From Neurospora tetraspora (taxonomy: Eukaryota; Ascomycota; Sordariomycetes; Sordariales; Sordariaceae), in NCBI RefSeq assembly GCF_033439725.1, contig NW_026944390.1:930001-994000 (forward strand): a DNA stretch of 64,000 nucleotides. Reading direction: 5' to 3'. Positions 32,801 through 44,528 of this stretch are shown in pieces. Below the pieces are notes generated by a model that saw only the letters and a program-made list of their open reading frames with translations, searched no databases and had not been told where the DNA came from. How positions within the stretch are numbered: position 1 is the stretch's first letter; each line of letters starts with the position of its first letter. Position numbers and translations under genes: made by a program.

Positions 32801-35086
32801 GAAGTTTTGTAAGTATTAGAAATATAATTATAAATAGGTTTAGAAATACTATAAGGATTTCTAGAACCTTTATTTTTATTGCCTATATAATTGTCGTTAA
32901 ATTTTTAAAATACAGTCTTAAATTTAAAGAATAAAGAAGAGGGCTATTTTCCTATATTTTTTTAAAAGCCTAGCCGCATTTCTAGTAATCGACTTCTCTT
33001 ATTCTAACGAAGATTTATAGTTAATTATAATTTAATACTTTTATTAGGCTACGTTATTTTTATTTATAAAAGGTAATCGACCGGTAGGATTTTAGGGAAA
33101 TAAGGTCGTAGACTAAATTTTCTTAGAAGAAATAAGAAAGGAGTATCGATATCGATCCCGGCTATAATCTTAAATTAAAAATAATAAGGGAAATTATTAA
33201 CCGTCATAGAATAAAGGTTACATTAAAGACCTTTTATTAAATTAATTTCCTACCTCTTTTAAAGCGTTATAGTAATTTTAATTCTTATCCTTTTAGAGAA
33301 TTCTTTAAGGTTGTAAAAAAGGAATACTTGGATAAATATAAGGATAAGAAGTTTTGGAAGTAGGTTAATATTAACGAAGTGGGAAATAATAAGATATTCG
33401 GTTCAATATAGGTATATATTTATAAATTCGATTAAAACGGCCGGTTTCTTAAATATAAGGTACGTTTGGTTATGCGTAGGGATTAGTAATTTAAAGATAG
33501 CGTACGTAAAATGTATATAACGATTTTAATTATTAGGTCGTTTTGTATCCTAATAGTTATAACCGCTTATTTTAATTTTAATTTAATTTAGTACGATGTA
33601 AAGAATATTTTTATTAATATTATATTCAATAAAATAGTATTTATAAGGGCTCCCCCTAAGTATATTAGGAAAGGTTAAGTATTCTAATTACTACGCGCGT
33701 TATATAATTTACGGAGTTCTCCCCTCTTTTAGTAGTAGGAATTTATGAAGACCGTTATAACTATAGGTATAAACCCTCTCTTTATAGAGTTTAATGTCCT
33801 AATTAAAAATAATATATTCCTCTTTTTTTACATTAATAATATTATTATTATTTATAAGTATAGGGATAAAGAGATTACTATAATTAAGGGGGTAGTAATT
33901 GCTATAGAGAGGAAGTATTAATTAACGGGTAGAGAGCTACTAAAGTAGTTTCTAAATATTGAAATTATTTAAGACTGAGAGAAGAAATTAACTTGGCTAT
34001 TATAATACAATTATATTTAAAAGATTGCGGAGAAGGTTAAGCGTATAAAGAAGCTGTACTTTATATTTATAATTAAGGAGGAATTCCTATTTTACTAAGA
34101 TAGCGTAATTCCGTACGAGATTTACGTATATTAAATTAAGATTAGTTCAATTCTCTATATTACTATTATATTACGATTAGACGTAGCCTTCCCGGTTTCT
34201 AAATTCGTTCAATTTAATTTAAACCCTAATTTAGCGTATTATATAGTTATAAATAAAATGCTCTTTTACCTTCTAACAATTTAAAATTATATTTTTTAAT
34301 TAAGTGGTAAAGACTATTAGGATTTTTATATTCTAATTAACTCTTTATTTGCAAATAATTCTTTTAATTGAAAGAGTTTATAAATATTCGTATTTAAATT
34401 ACTAGGCGTTAATATCGATTGGCGTATTAATAAATAAAATATAGTTACGACCCTATTTATAAAGGTTGAATTATCATCCTTTAATTAAAGAGTTAAGGAG
34501 GTAATTTACGCCCGCTGTCTTTTTAACGAATTTACCTTAGGATTCGAAAATTAAAAGGCTACGTTTATAAATTATAATAATAAGTAAACAATATAATTTA
34601 TTATAAAGGAGGGAATTCGGTTCGTAATTAAATTTAAGTATATTGATATATATAAATATTAGTTAAAATACACGTAGGAGAGGAAATTAGTAGACGTAAT
34701 CTATATACTTATTAAAAAATAGGTCGTAGATAGCTTTATAAATAGTTTCCTTCCCGTAGTATATTTAAAATCTATAGAATAATTAGGATTCGTAAAATTA
34801 TAGCGGCTATAAATTTAATTACAAAAATTTAATAGCGGAGATATTATTATAGGCCGCTTAAAAAGTATAGAGGATTGTATGAAGGAGGATTCGGGTAACG
34901 AATCGGTAAGTGTAACAGTAAATATAATAAGGTAAGATTTTTACGAGTGAAAGTTTGAAAGCTACTGTAATGAAGAAGTAATTTAGGAATAGTATTATTT
35001 TTAATTAGTTTTAGGAAGATTTTAAGGCATTTTAAGGTAGATTTGGGTAAATTTGGCGTGGTTTATACATTAAATTTAAGAGGGTA

Positions 35087-35249
35087 TATTAGAGGTTAGG
35101 GGATCTATTGAGCGTGTACGTGCCCAATTGGGTTGGGATATGCGGGATTTCTCCAGATGCCAGAGCTTCGAGTCTACAGAGCCAGTCTTACACACACACA
35201 CAATCAAGCCACGTTGAACCCCATATCGATTATTACTAGTAATATCACA
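35087..35249 (+). repeat. 3' LTR of the Copia-type fossil
   Basis: Direct repeat of 29666-29828, ending ATATCACA, followed by the target duplication AGTAA. Confidence 0.88.
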
Positions 35250-35254
35250 AGTAA

Positions 35255-36165
35255 ACCAAGCGAGCCAGGCCTCCACTTTTCAGGCCATTAGAGCGAGAGC
35301 TAAGACTCCCGGGGCCCACTAAACCTCGCTTGTCCAGGCCTTGTCAGCACTCTATTCCAACGTCGACGTCGTCGTCTTCCTTGAGAAGTTGAGATGAGTT
35401 TTCGAGGTCCAGATTGTCAGCTCGGTGGTCAGTTACAAGTGAGGCGTCAACCCCGAGAGTTCAAGACGAGTTCAGTAGCATATAGGTCAGCGTGAAAATA
35501 TCGATGTGCGGGTTCGAGGAAGACAGCCATGTGTCTCCGAATGCCGATCGCTTGAGGCTTGCGAAGTGGATGAAGTGCAAAATGCTAACAGTCACAGGTA
35601 ACAAGGTTTGGTATCGACAAAGGTGTAGCAGAAAAGTGATCTTTATCTTTGTAATACGATTACCGGCTTGAAAATCAATAGCAATGAAGGCTCGCTATCC
35701 AGTGATAATCCATTTCTGGTCCGCGAAATGCGGCCGGGCTGACAATGAGCGCAGAAATACGAGTCTGAAAATTCAACAGGCTTGGAAAGCTTCTGAGACC
35801 TCTTGCATAGGATTATCTTCGTTCAACTCACGACCGAGCTACTTGTGCACACGATTGCATGTATCTCGCCCATTGTTTTCCTAAGATTACCTAGCTCTAC
35901 ACAGCAATCTTGGACAAGTTTGTCACTACATCATATGTTTGTGTCAAAGCGAACGCAAACAACCATTCACAGTCTGACTGATTGTGCCAGAATGCGCAAA
36001 ACAAATCGGAACGCAACTAACTGAAGCAAAGCCATCCGCGCCATTTTTATTTCACAGCAACATATAATGGAAAATGTCAAACAATGAGGAGACCAGTTAC
36101 CAAACAAAACAAAAAGGATGAAAGGAAAAAAATATCTGATGTTGAGAAAAGAGCGAAAAAAAAGC
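35255..36165. other. Spacer, no gene seen
   Basis: Normal base composition returns right after the LTR element. Only short frames. The A-run at 36155-36163 is the terminator of the minus-strand tRNA. Confidence 0.5.
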
Positions 36166-36238
36166 AGCCCAACGTGGGACTCGAACCCACAGCCTCAAGA
36201 TTAGAAGTCTTGCGCGCTACCGATTGCGCCAGCCGGGC
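36166..36238 (-). tRNA. tRNA-Arg(TCT)
   Basis: Minus strand: acceptor GCCCGGC/GTTGGGC, D arm GCGCAATCGGTAGCGC, anticodon arm CAAGA-CTTCTAA-TCTTG without an intron, T arm GTGGGTTCGAGTCCCAC. The anticodon TCT reads AGA. Confidence 0.92.
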
Positions 36239-38452
36239 GCCGCTAGGTGTTAGTGCAATGTCAAATTTCTTCAGCCTATAACTGTGAGACAAACTACGGC
36301 AGGGGTATGTATGACTGGTGGATGTCACTTTTGTCTTTGCACACACAATCGGACTTCACGACTTCACTGTTACTTCTTAGCAAAATAATAACTGTCGTCT
36401 TTATTCAATATACTGAGCTTTGATTCGATTTGGAACTGGATTAATTTGAAGGTTCAGCGAAAAATCGGTTTCGTGTTCATCTTGTCTGGCCGAGTCACGA
36501 GTGCAAGGTGATGTTGCACTGGTTTGGCCAAACTCCGATCTACATAACATTCGAGATAAGAATGTATGTGTACCCCGAAGACTCGATGAAAATACAACTT
36601 GTCGGTGGGTTTTTAGCAGATGCGATTTACAGCTTCTGTTTCTACGTCCAAACCTAGAGCTATCTTCCAGAGTCTCTTCAGACCCCACCCAGCGCAGAGA
36701 CCGACGACGGACCAAACGGCAATTCACACAACCCGCCAACGACCCAGTCCGTCCGGTGCGGTGATGGTTACTCGATGTTTGCATTCTGGTGGCTGTCGCC
36801 AACATAAAGATGACTTTTAAGGTAAGACTTACACAATACGACCGTTCCTGCCTTCACTGCGTTGTTGTGTAGTGTTCCACGTCCCGAGGAAGGCGCGGCT
36901 ACCTATGTTCTTTCTGCTGTGGTCGTGGAGGATCTATCTACCTTCAGAATTGGCTCAAGCTGGTATTGGACTGATGCTAGTATGGTTTTTAACCCACAAA
37001 AGAGTCAATATCTCTCACTGGAGAGAGTAGTATTGAGAATAAAAGACTGGGGCATGTATGGATCGCTCGCCTCTCACCACGACGCAACCTCAAGCAGCGA
37101 GCGAGTGCCACGGCTTTTTTACACAAGAATGGAACAGCTGTCAAAGGAAGCTTGGGCGTGGCACGCGGATGGGATGGAATCGATGGTCTCAGCCGACATA
37201 TGACAGGAAAGACCGGAGACTGTATCCCTGGATTCACTCCCGGCCAGGAGCTACCTTAGCATTCAAGTTGTGCTGGGGCACTCAAGTGGATTGTAGACTG
37301 GAAAGAGGGAAGAGATTGAACTAAAGAGGCACCGCCATCTCGGTTGCCACGCGATATTCAGTTGCTGCAGTGGCGGCCCAGCACCCCAGAAGGAGGGAGC
37401 GGTGAAGACAACAACAACAACAACAAGAAGATTTGACGTGGATCGGGGCGAGGAAAACTAAGTAAATAACTTCGCCACGTATATAGTGCAGGCAAGTAGG
37501 CTAGGTAGTTGGAAGCGAGACTCTTCGAGCTTCTGGGCATGGACAGCATGATGGAGCAATCTCCGAGTTAATAAGCCCACAGTCCACGCATTAGATACTG
37601 CCCCGTCTATGTATTGCCCGGTCGGTTGCCCCCCACATCCCGTTTCCTCCAGCTCTCCAGCTTCTTCAGGTCGTGTTGGAATTCCGTAACGGAACGAAGG
37701 TAGGAAACTCCAGTTTCCGCGTTGGGTGTTAGCGGCCTCGGCGCGGCGAGAGGCCACATGAAGACTAGACGCTTTGGTTATCCCCAAGTAGAATGAAACT
37801 TGAAACTGGAAACATTGACTGGTGTGAGTGGGTACTAGGGAAGTCTGTGTTCGTAGCCAGGCTTCCCCCTGTGAGACTTCAGCTGAGGTTGTATTCGGGA
37901 AGCCTGGCCGTCTTGATGAGAACCATATGCAGTGTTCAAGCATGTTCAAGGATGACAGATCCGGGGGGACATCGATGTTACTTTGCAAGTGCCTGGCGTC
38001 TATTTTCTTCCGTCTACATAAGAGTGAAGAGGAAGTCAATGTAGGTACTCTAATTACAAACAGTTATCTTGGTTCCGTCCGACACAGAGAGAGAGGCCAA
38101 CCTGTCCGTTCTCTTTCGTATTGCGTGTTCTGCCAGAACAGGTAGTCCGCGTATCTCGTTTTCGCCGCGGCCACCATTCAAACGATTCTCTCTCCCCGAT
38201 CCAAGTGCCCCTCTCTTTTCTTGCGTGTGCTGTGTACCATTTAGTCGGACGGGGAGTCTGGTGGGACCGAAAGAATAGGGGACCAAAGGCCAAGAGTCCC
38301 ACGATGCCACTTGGTGTGTTACGTTGCTCCGTTTCCGTTTCTGTCAACGCAACAAAGCGGTTAGCCATCACATCTCATCCCATCGAAGAAGCAGCCAAGT
38401 GGAAAGCAGACATCGCCGAGACGGAGCAGACGGGAGCTAAGGTATATGCAAC
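36239..38452. other. Long gap without a confident gene
   Basis: Contains a CAA microsatellite (37411-37425) and frames up to ~190 codons (37458-38039 minus) without recognisable domains. A tidy intron-like segment (36821-36874, AAG|GTAAGA to GTGTAG) follows a short ATG at 36810, giving only a ~38-residue product. Confidence 0.4.
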
Positions 38453-39589
38453 TTACACAACGGATGCAACCTCTCGAGCACTTGGATCAGGACTGGGGCT
38501 GAGGCTCGAAGTACTAACGGCCTGTGACGGGACCGAAAGGAGCGGGAATATTTCTTTCGCCTTGGGCACAGCCTCCGGCGGCGGCGGTGATGCGGAGCCG
38601 CTGTCATCGACGGGCCCCTCAGGACCTTCTGCTGCTCCTCCGCTGCCAGAAACCTCAAGCCAGATACCGGTGCCGGTACCTTGTCCGTGATCTATCGCGT
38701 TTCTTCTGGCAGCGTGGTTGTAGTTGCCGTCGGTCATCTTGGTCTTGACGTAGGCTGACATTGGATAAGGATTGGTGCCGTTGTCGTTCTCGTCGTCGTT
38801 GTTATCCTCGCTCAAGTGCTCCAGGATCACAGTCCTTTCCAAGGGAAATGCACTAATGACGGAGGCTCGTTTGTCATGGCTATGGAAGGAACTGCCCCGA
38901 CCGTGGTAGGCGGCTCCTTGAGGAGCCGTAGTAGCGGAGTCAAGGCCGGGCACGGAGGAGCCGGTGGACAGCCAGCTGGTTGGAGCGGAGTTGAATGCTC
39001 CAGTGTTGGGAGGGGCCGAAGGCTCTGGATGTGCCCGGGACACGGCATGGTAGCTTGTGACGGAGGTAGGATCCCAGCTTCCGCCGGAGTCCCGGTTGGA
39101 AGGTTCCCAGTCGTCTGGGTGGTCATTTGCTGTGATGTGGGCTGGAGCTTCGTAGGCTCGTTCGAGCTTCTTGAGAACTGCCGGGATGGTCGATTGCAGA
39201 GGCGTGGGAGCCACGGGGTCTTGATGCTGTTTCTTCAGTTCGTCCTCCTCAATCTCGGCGGTCTTGAGAGCCACGGGGGCTTGGTGCTGTTTCTTCAGTT
39301 CGCCCTCCTCGGTCTCGGCGGTCTTGAGAGCCACGGGGGCTTGGTGCTGTTTCTTCAGTTCGCCCTCCTCGGTCTCGGCGGTCTTGAGAGCCACGGGGGC
39401 TTGGTGCTGTTTCTTCAGTTCGCCCTCCTCGGTCTCGGCGGTCTTGAGAGCCACGGGGGCTTGGTGCTGTTTCTTCAGTTCGTCCTCCTCGGTCTCAGCG
39501 GGCTTGACCCAGCCACGCTTCTCCAAGGAGCCCCGGCATCGTTTCCATGCCTGCTGGCAGAGGAGACGATCCCGGTCTGGTAAACCCAT
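38453..39589 (-). CDS. Hypothetical protein with 20-residue tandem repeats
   Basis: The 378-residue frame starts MGLPDRDRLLCQQAWKRC and runs into about five copies of a 20-residue unit (TAETEEGELKKQHQAPVALK), encoded by the 60-bp minisatellite at 39209-39500. After it come KKLERAYEAPAHI and a long Ser/Pro/Asn/Gly-rich region with no predicted fold. No signal peptide, membrane segment or known domain is seen. The frame stays open across the repeats on the complementary strand too, so openness alone is weak evidence; the charged, regular unit and the non-repeat ends favour the minus strand. Introns near the 3' end are possible. Confidence 0.5.
   Translation of the reverse strand: MGLPDRDRLLCQQAWKRCRGSLEKRGWVKPAETEEDELKKQHQAPVALKTAETEEGELKKQHQAPVALKTAETEEGELKKQHQAPVALKTAETEEGELKKQHQAPVALKTAEIEEDELKKQHQDPVAPTPLQSTIPAVLKKLERAYEAPAHITANDHPDDWEPSNRDSGGSWDPTSVTSYHAVSRAHPEPSAPPNTGAFNSAPTSWLSTGSSVPGLDSATTAPQGAAYHGRGSSFHSHDKRASVISAFPLERTVILEHLSEDNNDDENDNGTNPYPMSAYVKTKMTDGNYNHAARRNAIDHGQGTGTGIWLEVSGSGGAAEGPEGPVDDSGSASPPPPEAVPKAKEIFPLLSVPSQAVSTSSLSPSPDPSAREVASVV
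39209..39500. repeat. 60-bp minisatellite, about 4.9 units
   Basis: The units starting at 39301, 39361 and 39421 are identical over 60 bp; the flanking units differ by a few bases. The period is a multiple of three and keeps the frame. Confidence 0.95.
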
Positions 39590-41818
39590 TTTGGCAATCG
39601 TTGGATTGACTGGATCTCAGAGGATGATTTCCACTCCTCGAGGGATTTTTTTTCTAGTGTCTGTGGTGAGAACCATTTTGTCAAGCAGATTGGTAAGCCC
39701 GCATGCTCATGACCTTGTTAACAGACATCAGTTGACCGTAGATACGAGCTGCGGACGTAACAGCAATCAAATATCGGACATGAAGCACTCATGCTTGACT
39801 GCGTCTGCCTTCAGTGGTGATTTGCCGCTGTTGCTGCCATCTTTTGTGCCGGCATCTCAGCCCGTAGATAGAACAGTGATCCCCAAGGTCCGTATTCGCA
39901 TAGGGTTTTCAGCTCCAAGATGGAGATAAAATTCGACGTTGTCATTGCAAGCTAGTATCACGGGCATAACGAAGTCGCAGGAAGTGAAGCGGAAGAGAAC
40001 TGGGTCGGGCAGGAACAGAAGCAGCATCTGGCAGCCTTCAAGGTTCTCAGAGTGGTCTGTGCACGGAATATCTTGCCTGCCGGCTGTTCACGCCAAAAAA
40101 ATGCAAGCTTGACATCTGGCACGCAGTTCCTTGCTGTCCTGGCACGTGCCAGGTCACCGTCGATGACATTTCTGTCATTGATCTCATCGCACAACCGGCG
40201 TCAAGCTCGGTGCAACATCATTCTTGTTGTTTCAGGGCAGCATTGCCAACCGCGTTCCCTTTTTCTCAATCTTTTTCTGACAATGCGTGATATCGCAGGG
40301 TGACCATTGTCGGATCAAGCAGCCGACAGTCACTGAAGATTTCTTGATCTTCATGTCTGCAGCGGCCAGCCGACAGACTTTTCCCGGAATCCGTCAGCAT
40401 CCCACGATGCCAAGGCCACCACCACCATCACCGCGCGTCACTGTGCCCTTCATTTTACCGGAAGGATGGAGGATGCAGACCTGCGAACCCAGTGCGAGCG
40501 GCATTGGAGGCCTTGACTGCAATCTCGAGATATTGCTCTCTTACCGCCTTCCCGGTTTACTCGTCGTCAGATAGATTGCACCACCGAGCCTCATTGCTTG
40601 TCCAAAACCTCGAAGTCGGACCACGGTGATCAACATTCCCTTGGATGCCGCCCCGCTGCACACACGTCCGAGCAGATGCGGGGAAGCTATTCCCTTCTCG
40701 GCCCCTGCCGATCACTGGCTGCGGAGAAGAGAGCTCGCTAAAAAGAGAAACCTGGGGTTCCGTGGATGGTGGAGTGCGGAGGAGGCGAACCCGTCAGTGC
40801 GGAGCCGAGACAGAAGCTAGAACAGACGGAACACCACCACTTCGAGAACAACTGAAGACAACGAAGAGGTAGTGATCAACAAGAAGTCTGTTGACCCGCC
40901 TCTCACTGATGCTTTTTTCGGTATCATAAGAGTCGAATAGGGGCCAAGGGGACAGCGGTCAAAAGTCAACAAACATCCCAAAATTAAACATGGCCAAGGA
41001 AGCTGCCAACTCTCAACGGCTCTTCGGAAACACCCAGCGCCCAGCGGATACACAGAGATCTTGAAATGTGAGTGTCAGGCGGGAATAGTGACTCCAGTCG
41101 CCCCAGTGGCACCGGTCTTTCGCGGTCCATGAAACGGTCGAGCTAGAATCGGACTGCCATCCGTTTTGGGTGCGGCTCGGTGCGTCCTCCTCCGAAAAGC
41201 CCCATCCGCAGTTATCTCCATCGCCGCCCCTCCAATAAGCGGCACTTGCCCCTGTCCGCTTTACCCAACCTTAATCTGCCCTTTTCAGGTGCGGTCCTGG
41301 AAACCTGGGGAAGCTGGCGCCGCCAACCAAGGCCAAGACGACGCCGTTGCAACGTTCAAAGTGTCTGTCCGCATGTCTCGTGGTCAGCATCGAGTCCGTT
41401 CCGCACTTCCACCATCCTACGACCCTGTGTATCCAACCTGGTGGACCAATCCATCCTCCGCGTCCACCGTCTTCGGCCTCGCGCTTGCCCCCCTCCGCAA
41501 GCCAAGATGGTCATGCCGCCGGCCCCCTTTCCCTCAACGTGAGGCTACGCACGCAAAGCCTGGTGCCCGCGTCGAGGTCGGCCAGCTCGGGAGATGGGAG
41601 CGACATTTCCGCTTCAGGGCCTTGGTTGTGACGGGCCGTGAGCCGAACCCACAACGTCCTTGGCCGCCTTTCACTCTGACCTACTGACCTTGTCGAAATC
41701 CGGACAGGCATTCCTCCCGCAAAGCCGACCGCCCCTTGGAGCCTGGTACGCCTTCACGGAAGTGGCGTGGCAAACGAACCGAGGGGCGCTCTATGGAATC
41801 TCAAAAGACTTCCAGATC
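39590..41818. other. Long gap upstream of the cellobiohydrolase gene
   Basis: About 2.2 kb without a gene I can support. It probably includes the regulatory region of the cellulase gene. Frames at 41166-41687 are GC-rich shadows without domains. Confidence 0.45.
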
Positions 41819-41826
41819 TATATAAT
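41819..41826 (+). promoter_or_regulatory. TATA box of the cellobiohydrolase gene
   Basis: TATATAAT lies 82 bp upstream of the ATG, followed by a pyrimidine-rich CT leader ending in TTTACC just before the start. Confidence 0.6.
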
Positions 41827-41907
41827 CTGGCGATTCAACACCTCTTCAGACTCCTTTCGATCTCGCAACCATCATCCTCAAGCACGCCTTTCAGCCTCAT
41901 CTTTACC

Positions 41908-43540
41908 ATGCTTGCCAAGTTCGCTGCCCTCGCGGCCCTTGTGGCCTCTGCCAACGCCCAGGCTGTTTGCTCTCTCACTGCTGAGACCCACCCATCCATG
42001 AACTGGTCCAAGTGCACTTCTTCCGGCTGCACCAACGTCGCCGGCTCCATCACTATTGATGCCAACTGGCGCTGGACTCACATTCTTTCCGGCAGCACCA
42101 ACTGCTACAGCGGCAACAAGTGGGATACCTCCATCTGCAGCACCAACACCGACTGCGCTACCAAGTGCTGCGTTGATGGCGCTGAGTACACTTCTACCTA
42201 TGGTATTCAGACCAGCGGCAACTCGCTCAGCCTTCAGCTCGTCACCAAGGGCCAGTACTCGACCAACATTGGTGGCCGTACTTACCTCATGAATGGCTCC
42301 GATGCCTACCAGGGTTCGTGCTCATCTCTCCCCATTTCCTGAATACCTTTCCTGAAAACTGCTTCTAGGCTTCGAGCTCCTCGGCAACGAGTTCACCTTC
42401 GATGTCGACGTGTCCGGCATCGGCTGCGGTCTCAACGGCGCTCTCTACTTCGTCTCCATGGATCTTGATGGTGGCAAGGCCAAGTACTCCAACAACAAGG
42501 CTGGTGCCAAGTACGGTACCGGTTACTGCGACGCTCAGTGCCCTCGTGATCTCAAGTACATCAACGGTATTGCCAACGTTGAGGGCTGGTCATCCTCCAC
42601 CAACGATGCTAACGCTGGCATTGGTAACCACGGCACTTGCTGCTCTGAGATGGATATCTGGGAGGCCAACAAGGTCTCGACCGCCTTCACTCCCCACCCC
42701 TGCACCACCGTCGACCAGCACATGTGCGAGGGTAACTCCTGCGGTGGTACCTACTCCGACGACCGCTATGGCGGTACCTGCGATGCCGATGGTTGCGACT
42801 TCAACAGCTACCGCATGGGCGACACCGCCTTCTACGGTGAGGGCAAGACTGTCGATACCCGCTCCAAGTTCACCGTCGTCACCCAGTTCATCAAGGACTC
42901 TGCCGGCGACCTCGGCGAGATCAAGCGTTTCTACGTCCAGAACGGCAAGGTCATTGAGAACTCCCAGTCCAAGATTGCTGGTGTTTCTGGCAACTCCATC
43001 ACTCAGTCGTTCTGCGATGCCCAGAAGACTGCTTTCGGCGATGTCGGTGACTTCAACAAAAAGGGTGGTCTCAAGCAGATGGGCAAGGCCCTTGCCAAGC
43101 CCATGGTCCTTGTCATGTCCATCTGGGACGACCATGCCGCCAACATGCTCTGGCTCGACTCCACCTACCCCGTCGAGGGTGGTAACCCCGGTGCTTACCG
43201 TGGCGAGTGCCCTACCACCTCCGGTGTCCCCGCCGACGTCGAGGCCAACGCCCCCAACTCCAAGGTCGTCTTTTCCAACATCAAGTTTGGCCCCATCGGC
43301 TCTACCTTCAGCGGCGGCACCACTCCTTCCAACCCTTCCAGCTCCGTCAAGCCCGTCACCTCGACTGTCAAGTCCACCTCCACTGTTAAGCCTTCTTCCA
43401 CCTCTACTGCCTCCAACCCCAGCGGTACCGGTGCTGCTCACTGGGCCCAGTGCGGTGGTATCGGCTTCTCTGGCCCAACCACTTGCCAGAGCCCTTACAC
43501 TTGCCAGAAGATCAACGACTACTACTCCCAGTGCTTGTAA
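41908..43540 (+). CDS. cbh-1: Cellobiohydrolase I, GH7 with C-terminal CBM1
   Basis: A secreted exo-acting cellulase that releases cellobiose from reducing ends of cellulose chains. Signal peptide [17 protein letters not shown], then the GH7 catalytic core beginning [14 protein letters not shown]. The catalytic motif EMDIWEAN has the nucleophile, assisting Asp and acid/base residues. A Ser/Thr/Pro-rich linker (about 45 residues) leads to a CBM1 cellulose-binding module ([12 protein letters not shown] to YYSQCL). One 55-nt intron (42314-42368) splits the core after DAYQ. The protein looks complete and, from memory, is very close to Neurospora CBH-1. Strong codon bias toward C-ending codons suggests high expression. 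Such genes are normally induced by cellulose and repressed by glucose. Confidence 0.97.
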
Positions 43541-44156
43541 GTTACTAGCCTGGATGGGTAGCCTTTTGATCGGCTAGTCATCGTCGGCAGCATGGTAACC
43601 TCGACTGCGTGCAAAAAGAACGGGGCAGCCAGGGCATCGAAAGGATTTACGCTTGAGGAATGATAATGGTTCGACACAAAACAGAGGGTTCTACAGTACC
43701 TCGACTTCAAGTACATATTAGCGTGTTTTGCATTCTTCTACTATCTTGTACATAGTTCCGCCTCAATGACCTTTGGGTCTTTGGCAGTATATATTTCGTG
43801 CGTTTGTTCATAACCTTGTCGCCTTTTGTCTTGTGATCTTTGCAATCGATGTCTTTTCAATACCTTTCTCAGATGACACCTTAGAAGCGCATGATATGTT
43901 AGTGAAACGACAACGATAAACAACAGCACAGTTGAAGACCCAAAACAATTTGTTCATTCTCTCACAAGACATCCCGGCCGGCAACAAATCCACCTTTCGT
44001 GTAAGTGGTGTAAGTCCATTGGTCAAAAATTGCAGGCCACACCCAAGCTTCTCCCAAAACCCTGGGTCCCCACAGCTCCACAACACCAAAAATTTTGTCG
44101 CTTCATCAAGACAACTTCCGGACCCTGAAAACAACCAAGGAAGGAAATCCATACAA
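43541..44156. other. 3' flank of the cellobiohydrolase gene
   Basis: Probable 3' UTR followed by spacer. No gene seen. Confidence 0.5.
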
Positions 44157-44252
44157 TCGGGTATGGTGTAGCGGTAACATCGTTGACTCTCACTTTCCCA
44201 CAGAAAGTGTCTGCCTTCTCAACAGCCCCGGGTTCGACTCCCGGTATCCGAG
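44157..44252 (+). tRNA. tRNA-Glu(CTC) with intron
   Basis: Acceptor TCGGGTA/TATCCGA, D arm GTAGCGGTAACAT, anticodon stem GTTGA/TCAAC with loop CTCTCA, an intron of about 25 nt, T arm CCGGGTTCGACTCCCGG. The anticodon CTC reads GAG. Confidence 0.92.
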
Positions 44253-44281
44253 TGATAACGATTAACTCATCAAGTACTTCC

Positions 44282-44302
44282 TTTTTTTTTTTTTTTTTTT
44301 TT
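44282..44302 (+). terminator. Pol III T-run terminator of tRNA-Glu
   Basis: A 21-base T-run 30 bp past the tRNA end. Confidence 0.75.
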
Positions 44303-44528
44303 GCATCTTTTCTTTCCTTCCTGTCTTGCCCGAGTTTTTTTTTTGCGTTTCACTTCTTTCCTACTATTTTGTTCGTTATCGGTTACAAACCCCTTATCAA
44401 GGAGAGAGTGACAGCCATCCTTTGACGTAGAGGAGGTACTTGAAACACCAAATGCCATTTACTTGCTAGACTTATCTACCTTAACAAAGTTGGACACTCA
44501 GCACCATCAACTCCATCCAAAGGCATTC

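Larger units (their letters stand above)
29666..35249 (+). mobile_element. Full-length Copia-type LTR retroelement fossil, RIP-degraded
   Basis: Two direct 163-bp LTRs (29666-29828 and 35087-35249) bound a 5.26-kb interior. AGTAA flanks both sides (29661-29665, 35250-35254) as a 5-bp target duplication. The interior is extremely AT-rich and has many breaks, with no intact frame. Faint coding similarity has the Copia order: a gag-like start near 29.9 kb, a reverse-transcriptase-like region around 33.4-34.0 kb and an RNase H-like end near 34.7 kb just before the 3' LTR. The composition fits repeat-induced point mutation, which also makes an age from LTR divergence unreliable. Confidence 0.9.

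Noticed and set aside
36810-36954. Two-exon small ORF (ATG 36810, intron 36821-36874)
   Set aside because: The intron signals are good but the product would be only about 38 residues with no other support.
38816-39583. 255-codon plus-strand frame across the minisatellite
   Set aside because: It is Gly/Leu/Phe-rich and repeats only because the 60-bp unit is open on both strands; the minus-strand product looks more natural.
42590-43441. Long minus-strand frame opposite the cellobiohydrolase gene, and the 391-codon plus frame at 42402-43577
   Set aside because: Both are shadows caused by the strong codon bias of the GH7 gene.
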